From DASRHT01 sp035293765 (GTDB taxonomy: Bacteria > Chloroflexota > Ktedonobacteria > Ktedonobacterales > Ktedonobacteraceae): 64,000 nucleotides of DNA. The stretch covers positions 124,001 through 188,000 of the forward strand of contig DATGMF010000079.1 of the NCBI GenBank assembly GCA_035293765.1, given 5' to 3'. The position numbers and the translations under genes are program-made. This document shows, piece by piece, positions 50,259-56,599 of the stretch. Positions within the stretch are counted from its first letter, which is position 1, and every line of letters begins with the position of its first letter. The notes beneath the pieces were generated by a model, which was given only the letters and a program-made list of their open reading frames with translations, had not been told where the DNA came from and made no database searches.

Positions 50259-50520
50259 TACGAATACCCCCTATTCATAATATAGAAGTCACCAGCTCGA
50301 CCCGCTCCCACCCATACATTGGCACCCTTGATAAAGAGATCGCGTGCCAGATGATATAGCATTTTCGATAGCATAAACAAAGCCATTAAGAGAGGTCAGT
50401 CATTGGTATCTCTACTTATACATACGTTCGAAAATATCTCATCATTCCCTAAATTGGTCTCAATGGACCGAATAGGCCATTGTCCGCGCAGAGCTTCGCA
50501 AAGGTTATTTTTTCAGACAG

Positions 50521-50614
50521 AACGGCTCGCATGCGAGCCGTTCGGGAGAGGAAGGTGCTGCGGTGGGCTGCGCCCACCGCAGCACCTTCCTCTCCCCATG
50601 AGCGCCAAAGGCGC
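50521..50614. repeat. Triple-hairpin element, copy 2
   Basis: Hairpin A is AACGGCTCGC-AT-GCGAGCCGTT (50521-50542). Hairpin B has perfect 25-base arms (50544-50568 and 50572-50596). Hairpin C is GCGCC-AAA-GGCGC (50602-50614), directly followed by GAGCG. The order matches copies 1 and 3, while the stems differ in sequence. Confidence 0.85.
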
Positions 50615-50691
50615 GAGCGGTCAGAGCCAATGACGACTTTTGTGAAGCCCTGCTTGCCCGTGTCACAATTATGACGCAGGCGCAGCGAACG

Positions 50692-50700
50692 TGATATACT
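50692..50700 (+). promoter_or_regulatory. Extended -10 promoter for the dihydrolipoyl dehydrogenase gene
   Basis: TGA-TATACT at 50692-50700 is an extended -10 located 35 bases before the ATG at 50736. The -35 is poor. Confidence 0.5.
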
Positions 50701-50735
50701 GACCGCAAGAAACTCTCAGATTGCAGGAGAATTGT

Positions 50736-52160
50736 ATGGCAAATAATCACTATAACGTTGCAGTGATTGGCGCTGGCCCCGGCGGCTACGTCGCCGCCAT
50801 TCGCGCCGCGCAACTTGGCGCGAAGGTGGCTATTGTCGAGAAACAGTATCTCGGCGGCACCTGTCTCAACGTGGGCTGTATTCCATCAAAGGCGATGCTG
50901 CATATTGCTGAGGTAATGCATAGCATGGAGGCGCTGGAGGAGCTGGGCATCCATCTCCCACAGCCACCAACCTTCGATATGGCAAAGGCGGTTGTCTTTA
51001 AAGATAAAGTCGTCAAACGTATGACAGGCGGCGTTGGCGTGCTGATGAAGGGGAACGGCGTCGATATCTATGATGGGCTGGGCAGCGTTGACGCCTCGCG
51101 CACTGTGACGGTCAAGAAGAACGATGGCACAGACCAGCAGTTCAGCGCCGATAAGATCATCCTTGCCACGGGCTCGGTTCCGCTGATGCCTCCTATGCCC
51201 GGCATCGATGGGCAGAATGTGATGAATAGCGACACCTGCTGGAACCTGCCCAAAACGCCCGAGAGCCTGGTCTGCGTGGGCGGCGGCGTGATCGGCATGG
51301 AGCTGGCCTGCATGTTTAACGCACTCGGCACGCAAATAACGGTGCTGGAAATGCTGCCCAACATCCTGGCCCCCGTCGATGAAGAGGTGCGTCGCCTGCT
51401 GGTGCGCATCCTGGGCAAGCGCGGCATCAATATCGTGACAGGCGCGAAGGTCGAGGGTATCGAAGACGAGGGAGGCCAGAAGAAGGTCATCGCCACGACC
51501 GATAAAGGTCAGCAAAGCTTCCCCGCCGAGTACGTCCTGATGGCGGTCAGCCGCCGCGCCAACACCAGCGGCTTAGAGCAGTTGATGGAGCAGGGACTTG
51601 ACAATGATCGTGGTCGCGTGCGCGTCAACGAAAAGATGGAGACCAACCTGCCTGGCATTTACGCGATTGGCGACCTGGTTCACGGCGCTGGCCTGGCTCA
51701 TGTAGCCTCAATGGAAGGCGAGGTCGCGGCAGATAACGCGCTGGGGCACGAGGCGAAGATGGACTATCACGTCATCCCGAACCCCATTTACACCTTCCCC
51801 GAAATCGCCTCTGTCGGCCTGACGGAAGCAGACGCCAAAAAGCAGTATCCCGAAGCGCGCGTCGAACGCTTCCCCTGGACGGCCATTGGCAAGGCTGTGG
51901 CAATAGCCGAGACGGAGGGCTTCACCAAAGTCATTCTCGGCAAATACGATGAGATCCTGGGCGCGCACATCATCGGACCCGACGCCACCAACCTGATCAG
52001 CGAATTCTCGGTCGCGATGCGCGGCGAACTGACCGCCGACGAGATCATCGAAACCATCCACCCGCACCCCACGCTGAGCGAAGGCTTGCGCGAAGCCATC
52101 CTGGCCGTCGAGGGCCGCCCGATCCATATTCCGCCGAAGCAGGCGGTGAGGGCGCGATAG
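50736..52160 (+). CDS. lpdA: Dihydrolipoyl dehydrogenase (E3)
   Basis: From the ATG at 50736 (AGGAGA five bases upstream) the protein is 474 residues. It has the FAD-binding VAVIGAGPGGYVAAIRAAQL and the redox-active disulfide GGTCLNVGCIPSK. The NAD-binding VGGGVIGMELACMFNALGTQ, the FAD site IYAIGDLVHGAGLAHVASME and the C-terminal His-Glu pair in HPHPTLSE are also present. It reoxidises dihydrolipoamide for pyruvate or 2-oxoacid dehydrogenases and the glycine cleavage system. The partner E1/E2 genes are not nearby. Confidence 0.96.
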   Translation: MANNHYNVAVIGAGPGGYVAAIRAAQLGAKVAIVEKQYLGGTCLNVGCIPSKAMLHIAEVMHSMEALEELGIHLPQPPTFDMAKAVVFKDKVVKRMTGGVGVLMKGNGVDIYDGLGSVDASRTVTVKKNDGTDQQFSADKIILATGSVPLMPPMPGIDGQNVMNSDTCWNLPKTPESLVCVGGGVIGMELACMFNALGTQITVLEMLPNILAPVDEEVRRLLVRILGKRGINIVTGAKVEGIEDEGGQKKVIATTDKGQQSFPAEYVLMAVSRRANTSGLEQLMEQGLDNDRGRVRVNEKMETNLPGIYAIGDLVHGAGLAHVASMEGEVAADNALGHEAKMDYHVIPNPIYTFPEIASVGLTEADAKKQYPEARVERFPWTAIGKAVAIAETEGFTKVILGKYDEILGAHIIGPDATNLISEFSVAMRGELTADEIIETIHPHPTLSEGLREAILAVEGRPIHIPPKQAVRAR

Positions 52161-52190
52161 TAGAGGGAGATGGGCACTCAAAAAATGATG

Positions 52191-52225
52191 AAGCAGCTTC
52201 TGGTGTGACTAGGAGCTGCTTTAAC
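52191..52225 (+). terminator. Terminator-like hairpin after lpdA
   Basis: AAGCAGCT (52191-52198) pairs with AGCTGCTT (52214-52221), followed by a T-rich stretch. It lies 30 bases after the lpdA stop. Confidence 0.7.
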
Positions 52226-52266
52226 ATTTTCTTATTCTCCTATTATCCCTTTATCAATCGCTATGA

Positions 52267-52816
52267 TCAACTGGATAAAGGCGGTAACTGCTGGATTTGG
52301 TCCCTTATCTGATCGGCGGTGATCCCCAAGCGGAGGAAAACACTCCCATTAATACCGAAAGGGGTACGAGAAAGACCTAATAAAAGATGCTCACTCCCAA
52401 CCTCCGTCTGATTCAGTTTTTGCGCCTCCTCTGCAGCTTGGAAAATAGCTATCCTGAATGACTTTGTGAGATGTTTCTCTCCAAGTGCGATGGCCTCCCT
52501 GGATGAATAGATGCCAGGATCATAGTTGTAATTTGTTCAGCGTTAATACCGAGGTGGCGCATAATAATTGTGGGAGCATCGTGTGGATCTTGGAATAAGC
52601 TCAATAATAAATGGAAGCTATCTATATAGTTATGGAAAAACTATTTGCTTTTTCCTGAGCATGAGTCAATGCTTTTCTTGCCTGGTGTGTGAATAGAATA
52701 CCTTCAATACTATCAGGCTCCGTTCTATGAATCTGTTCTTGCTTTGATAGAGATGAGTCTGGAAGAACTTGACTACTAATGAGATGACAGCGATATCCTC
52801 CTTGTTGTTTCGACAT
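52267..52816 (-). pseudogene. Clp N-terminal domain protein, frameshifted
   Basis: Three frames read in series give one Clp-N protein. The first part, from ATG 52816 (GGAGGGG upstream), holds FTHQARKALTHAQEKANSF. After a one-base shift in a T-run near 52637 comes HNYIDSFHLLLSLFQ and RHLGINAEQI. After a second shift near 52515 comes REAIALGEKHLTKSF, EEAQKLNQTEVGSEHLLLGL and FLRLGITADQIRDQIQQLP, to the stop at 52267-52269. Each half is a Clp repeat as in ClpA/ClpC N-domains; no ATPase domain follows. Two indels could be true decay or sequencing errors. The winged-helix gene lies directly upstream in the same direction. Confidence 0.8.
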
Positions 52817-52851
52817 TATCCCCTCCTCCCTTGAAAAAACAAAAGCTACCT

Positions 52852-53157
52852 TCATTTGTCTTGTCTAAGTATACGGCCCAAGCCTTCAAGAAGCAATAGA
52901 AAATCAGACGCGGCAATTTTGTTACGGATCTTATTGATGTATTTGGTAAGCAGTTTCTGCGCATTTGCATCAGTGACATTTAGCGATACAGCTTCAAATA
53001 GCAGTGTTTCCTGAACCATTGTATGCAGTAAAAAGAGCCTGATTAATTTGTACTCGGTAGGGCTGAAACGGAGAACGCGATTGTTAATGACTATAGAGGC
53101 TTGCTCGTCGTCATATCTGATATCTACCTTATCGATCACAGAGCAACGCTCTAGCAT
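52852..53157 (-). CDS. Winged-helix (OmpR/PhoB C-terminal-like) DNA-binding protein
   Basis: From the ATG at 53157 (AAAGGAG eight bases upstream) the protein is 101 residues. Its pattern is that of a Trans_reg_C winged helix: IVINNRVLRFSPTEYKLIRL, the recognition-helix region NAQKLLTKYINKIRNKI and a final strand LLLLEGLGRILRQ. There is no receiver domain. It lies 35 bases upstream of the broken Clp-N gene and shares its direction, so it may have regulated it. An alternative longer frame starts at 53283 but lacks a ribosome site. Confidence 0.65.
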   Translation of the reverse strand: MLERCSVIDKVDIRYDDEQASIVINNRVLRFSPTEYKLIRLFLLHTMVQETLLFEAVSLNVTDANAQKLLTKYINKIRNKIAASDFLLLLEGLGRILRQDK

Positions 53158-53724
53158 GAAAAATACTCCTTTATAACAGAAATTTTTTTCTGTGTGATAG
53201 ACAAAAAGTACATTATAGAGTAAAAAAAGCGCAGAATCTTCCGATAACGGCAACAAGTGCCAGGTTGCCGTGCGTTTTGACAATCTGAAGAGAGCTATTT
53301 CCCCAAAACAAGCCTGAGAGCAAAATCGTGCGGAAAGGGTGCAGATAATGAAGCGGGTAACAAACGCACGACATCTAACTGACCAAAAGATTGGAACAGC
53401 AGATCCAATATGTAATCATACTATACAAGATGCAAATGGGGTTTCAATAGGAAAAACGTACATGAGATTTTTATAGGAGAGATAATCGTGAAGCGTTTCT
53501 TCTAAAAAATTTGTGATAAGAATAAGAAGGAACTTCTGTTTCTCGCAGAGGTCTTCTCTCAAGAAAAGCATAGCATGAACAGAGTTTCATTTCAGGGTTG
53601 CGGCGGCCCCAAACCACCCTGAAACAAGTACTAACTTGAAGAGTTTTATTGACATATAAACATGTTTTCACAACAATATATTTATAGGGACTATGGCTTT
53701 CAGGGAGAACAGGGAGGAGCTGTG
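53158..53724. other. Intergenic region, AT-rich, one possible tiny gene and one stem
   Basis: This 567-base region separates divergent genes. It contains the short frame at 53348-53476 and a 9-bp stem TTTCAGGGT/ACCCTGAAA (about 53599-53632). Other open frames here lack ribosome sites. Confidence 0.4.
53348..53476 (+). CDS. Possible 42-residue small protein
   Basis: An ATG at 53348 with AAAGGG eight bases upstream opens a 42-codon frame beginning MKRVTNARHLTDQKIG and ending TYMRFL. Nothing recognisable is encoded. The ribosome site is the main support, and the frame could be chance. Confidence 0.25.
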   Translation: MKRVTNARHLTDQKIGTADPICNHTIQDANGVSIGKTYMRFL

Positions 53725-55110
53725 ATGAGCGTTATCAGGACAAGAGGGCAAGCAGCAGGCATACAGGTCGGTAACGTCTGGATCAGAGTATTAATGATAG
53801 GTGCGCTGGTCTGCTTACTATCGGCTGCAGGGGCTGGCGTATATTTTGCGCTGTCTTCCAGTGCCGCCACACAACATGCACAAATAGCGACCAGCGCGCA
53901 TAAAACGTCGGTTACGCTTGATCCGAATCAGGCTGAAGTGACGGCAGTCGCTCAACAATATATGAATGCCCTGCTCGGACAACATTATGATACTATGTGG
54001 AGTATGCTCGACCCAGGCGTGCAGGCGATGTGGCACGATGAGGCAACATTCGCCAGCTTCTGGAAAGCGCGCTTCCAGAATTACACGCTCCAGAACTTCA
54101 CCACCGGACAAGCTCATGAACTGCCTCTGTGGGTGAATCCTGAGACAATGACGCAGTATGCTCATGTGGATGCCATACCCGTTTCGCTGCAATTCGAGCT
54201 GAAAGCGTTGCCACCTAAACAATTCCCCCCGCTCGCTCCGCAATTCCTCCATCCCAGCATCATCTTCCACGATTTACCCTTTATTGTGCAGCAGGTAGCT
54301 TCGAATCAGGCGCTCCAGGATGAACATCAGTGGCGCGTTCTGGTTGGCGGCCCGGCTGACCTGGAAGCTCCTGTCCTGCCTCCCCTCACTCCAGTCAGCC
54401 GACGGGTAAAAGTGCCGATTCTGATGTATCATCATATTACTGATGTGAAACCAAAGAACCTGCTTGATTTAAGCCTGACGGTCACGCCAACGATGTTCAA
54501 TAAGCAGTTGGACTATTTGAAGCGGCAGAAATACCAGACTATCACGTTTAATCAGCTTTTCAATGCGCTATACTATAACGCCCCATTGCCGGCAAAGCCG
54601 ATCATCCTGACTTTTGATGACGGCTATGATGATGCGTATCAATTTGCTTATCCAGCCCTGAAAGCGCATGGCTATAGCGGCATGTTCTATATCATCACAG
54701 GCAAAGTCGGCTGGCAGGGACAGATGACCTGGGATCAGATGCGTACGATGGTCACCGGCGGCATGCAAATGGGCTCGCATACCATCCACCATGTCAATAT
54801 AGGGCAGGTCTTTCTGAACTCGCGCATCCAGGCCCAGCAAGAGGTACAAATATCGCAGATGGATCTGGAAAAGCACCTGGGGATCGTCGTTCAACAGTTC
54901 TGCTATCCTTCAGGAGAGCCGTTCCGTCATGGCAGCCTGATTCTGCAACAACAGGTAATGAACTTGCTGGCAGCGAATGGGTACATAGGCGCAACCACCG
55001 ATCCTGGCGCAACCGGCATTGTGCAGAACAGCCGCACACCATTGGACCTGCTGCGCGTGCGCGTCGATGGGCGCGAGTCGCTGGTGGCCTTTATGCTCAG
55101 TGTGCCATAG
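53725..55110 (+). CDS. Membrane-anchored polysaccharide deacetylase
   Basis: From the ATG at 53725 (GGGAGGAG upstream) the protein is 461 residues. It has a transmembrane anchor (about 23-47), an NTF2-like/DUF4878-type domain (about 75-210) containing VAQQYMNALLGQHYDTMWSM, and a C-terminal NodB deacetylase. The metal site is TFDDGYDD and SHTIHHVNIGQ. A loop with PILMYHHITDV starts the deacetylase barrel. It removes acetyl groups from a cell-wall or surface polysaccharide outside the membrane. A longer frame from 53662 reads through the ribosome site and is less likely. Confidence 0.9.
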   Translation: MSVIRTRGQAAGIQVGNVWIRVLMIGALVCLLSAAGAGVYFALSSSAATQHAQIATSAHKTSVTLDPNQAEVTAVAQQYMNALLGQHYDTMWSMLDPGVQAMWHDEATFASFWKARFQNYTLQNFTTGQAHELPLWVNPETMTQYAHVDAIPVSLQFELKALPPKQFPPLAPQFLHPSIIFHDLPFIVQQVASNQALQDEHQWRVLVGGPADLEAPVLPPLTPVSRRVKVPILMYHHITDVKPKNLLDLSLTVTPTMFNKQLDYLKRQKYQTITFNQLFNALYYNAPLPAKPIILTFDDGYDDAYQFAYPALKAHGYSGMFYIITGKVGWQGQMTWDQMRTMVTGGMQMGSHTIHHVNIGQVFLNSRIQAQQEVQISQMDLEKHLGIVVQQFCYPSGEPFRHGSLILQQQVMNLLAANGYIGATTDPGATGIVQNSRTPLDLLRVRVDGRESLVAFMLSVP

Positions 55111-55122
55111 CAACATGCTGTT

Positions 55123-55521
55123 CTATGGCACCAGTTCCCCGCATTGGACCTTTGCCAGCAGCTTCGTCCAGGCCAGAGCCTCGCGAACAGAGGTGGGAAG
55201 CGTAAAGGCATAAGGAGCATCATGATCTCCAGGCTGGCTCAATTCTAGCTCCAACCGCATAATATCCATCGCATTCATACCCGGACCACTCAATAGCTGA
55301 TCGGCAGTAACGGATGTCGATACTAATCCCTGATTCTCACGCGTCAACATTTCATCCATCTCTTCAACTGAGGTAGAAAAGAAGACGCGAATATGCTCGC
55401 GAGGCACAGTTGTATACATTTTCAATAGCGCCAACAACGCGCTGAGAGATGTCAACGAGGTCGAACTCCACTTCCAGGAAGTATTGCGCTCACCCTGGCA
55501 TGCGACACGATAGTAAATCAC
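55123..55521 (-). CDS. Hypothetical protein
   Basis: A GTG at 55521 with GGAGG upstream gives 132 residues; a GTG at 55572 is the longer choice and would lie in a duplicated segment. The middle contains TVPREHIRVFFSTSVEEMDE and TADQLLSGPGMNAMDIMRLE. No family was recognised. It is convergent with the deacetylase gene. Confidence 0.5.
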   Translation of the reverse strand: MIYYRVACQGERNTSWKWSSTSLTSLSALLALLKMYTTVPREHIRVFFSTSVEEMDEMLTRENQGLVSTSVTADQLLSGPGMNAMDIMRLELELSQPGDHDAPYAFTLPTSVREALAWTKLLAKVQCGELVP

Positions 55522-55535
55522 AGGTATGTATTCCT

Positions 55536-55646
55536 CCCAACATACGTATTTTCGCGTTAACTCCGATAGCACTTTCAGGATTTTTTGATACCATGTATCC
55601 GCAAGCAGCCCAACATACGTATTTTCGCGTTAACTTCGATAGCACT
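55536..55646. repeat. 38-base direct repeat, two copies 73 bases apart
   Basis: CCCAACATACGTATTTTCGC begins both copies, at 55536-55573 and 55609-55646. They match over 38 bases with one difference (C to T). The first copy overlaps the 5' region of the hypothetical gene, so its upstream region was duplicated. Confidence 0.8.
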
Positions 55647-55762
55647 CATCAAAACAGAAGTGTATCAAGGCCAATCCCCTTACCTACTATACGCGCTATC
55701 AGGCATTTTTTAGACAGAAGTAGCCGGTTCCAAGCGACTTCTTATCTTCTTTAAAAAAAAGC

Positions 55763-55791
55763 TTTACAAGTTGGAGCAAGTATGATATTAT
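55763..55791 (+). promoter_or_regulatory. Promoter for the tRNA-Ala(CGC) gene
   Basis: TTTACA (55763-55768), a 17-base spacer and TATTAT (55786-55791) place the start point close to the tRNA 5' end at 55803. Confidence 0.7.
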
Positions 55792-55802
55792 CTACGTCGC
55801 AA

Positions 55803-55875
55803 GGGGATGTAGCTCAGCTGGGAGAGCGCGACAATCGCACTGTCGAGGTCAGGGGTTCGAGCCCCCTCATCTCCA
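55803..55875 (+). tRNA. tRNA-Ala (anticodon CGC)
   Basis: A full cloverleaf is present: acceptor GGGGATG/CATCTCC, D arm GCTC...GAGC, anticodon stem CGACA/TGTCG with loop ATCGCAC (anticodon CGC, reads GCG) and a T arm with GGTTCGAG. The CCA end is not encoded. Confidence 0.93.
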
Positions 55876-55952
55876 TTACACCATCGGCTCATATGCCTTG
55901 CAAATCGCAAACGGTTATGGTATAGTGTAGATACATCGAAGATGCGATGAAA

Positions 55953-55980
55953 TTTTGTAAGGACCCGCTTTAGCGCGTCC
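55953..55980 (+). repeat. Dispersed repeat, third copy
   Basis: TTTTGTAAGGACCCGCTTTA followed by GCGCGTCC, matching the copies at 46674 and 47906. It ends immediately before the leuS T-box aptamer. Confidence 0.7.
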
Positions 55981-56188
55981 TACACATGCGACGAGCAGGA
56001 GTAGTAAGTCACCTGACTTCAGAGAGTAGCCGGTTGGTGCGAGGCTACGACGTTCGACCGAACTCGCCTGCGAGCAACAGGGGTGAAGGTATTGCCAGGC
56101 GGCAATGTGTGTAGCTTCTGTCGGGGTTGCCCGTTATAGCACACAATGAGAGTAGATCAAGGACAGTACCGGCTAACTACTTATACAT

Positions 56189-56264
56189 GGGCCTGTAGCG
56201 CAGCTGGGAGAGCGCTTCCATGGCATGGAAGAGGTCAGGGGTTCGAATCCCCTCAGGTCCACCA
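56189..56264 (+). tRNA. tRNA-Ala (anticodon GGC), inside the leuS T-box leader
   Basis: Acceptor GGGCCTG/CAGGTCC, D arm GCGC...GAGC, anticodon stem CTTCC/GGAAG with loop ATGGCAT (anticodon GGC) and a T arm with GGTTCGAATC are all intact. CCA is encoded (56262-56264). A TATACAT directly before it may be a -10. It is on the same strand as the T-box parts on either side. Confidence 0.93.
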
Positions 56265-56303
56265 TCGCTGTCCAGATCGAAAATCAGGGTGGTACCACGG
56301 AAT

Positions 56304-56336
56304 AACCTTTCGTCCCTAGCGGATGAAAGGTTTTTT
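56304..56336 (+). terminator. Intrinsic terminator of the leuS T-box
   Basis: AACCTTTCGTCC (56304-56315) pairs with GGATGAAAGGTT (56321-56332) and is followed by Ts to 56336. The 5' arm overlaps the region that would form the antiterminator. Confidence 0.88.
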
Positions 56337-56437
56337 GTTATGTTCTTGTATTCCTTATTCTTGATCGTCCCTTCGCGATGACAGACAGTTGCTAAGATGT
56401 GTCTGATTCTGAGGATCTTTGCCTTTCGTGGTGAAGA

Positions 56438-56550
56438 GCGCGGCTTCGCCGCGCAAGGAGTCTGGGAGGTGTGGTGGCGACTTGCGCGAAGCGCAAGTCG
56501 CCACCACACCTCCCAGACAAAACGAGCGTCGTAGGCGCGAGCGCGCTCTC
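56438..56550. repeat. Triple-hairpin element, copy 3, in the leuS leader
   Basis: Hairpin A is GCGCGGC-TTC-GCCGCGC (56438-56454). Hairpin B has perfect 28-base arms (56460-56487 and 56491-56518). Part C is GAGCGTCGTAGGCGCGAGCG, which matches the C part of copy 2 at 17 of 20 bases. It lies between the T-box terminator and leuS, so it is part of the leuS mRNA leader. Confidence 0.82.
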
Positions 56551-56599
56551 ACGCTGAGCATCAGACACATTCTAAAAAAGTAAAGCAGGGAGAGCCATT

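Larger units (their letters stand above)
50259..50735. other. Intergenic region with triple-hairpin element and lpdA promoter
   Basis: This 477-base spacer between divergent genes holds the repeat at 50521-50614 and an extended -10 promoter at 50692-50700. Nothing else was recognised. Confidence 0.5.
55985..56338 (+). promoter_or_regulatory. T-box riboswitch of leuS, interrupted by a tRNA gene
   Basis: Stem I: GCAGG (55995-55999) pairs with CCTGC (56067-56071). AGTAGTA (56000-56006) faces GAA (56060-56062), which is followed by CTC (56063-56065), a leucine specifier codon. AGAGAG (56021-56026) and the apical GTAGCC...GGCTAC loop follow the rule. The T-box sequence AGGGTGGTACCACGG (56286-56300) and terminator (56304-56336) come about 215 bases later. 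Between aptamer and antiterminator lies a complete tRNA-Ala gene (56189-56264). leuS begins about 260 bases downstream of the terminator. Confidence 0.85.

Noticed and set aside
53471..53671. 66-codon minus-strand open frame upstream of the deacetylase gene
   Set aside because: No ribosome site, and it covers a hairpin and the promoter region of the deacetylase gene.
55803..56264. The two tRNA-Ala genes as attachment sites of an integrated element
   Set aside because: No integrase lies nearby and no repeated tRNA 3' end was seen beyond the similarity of the two tRNAs themselves.
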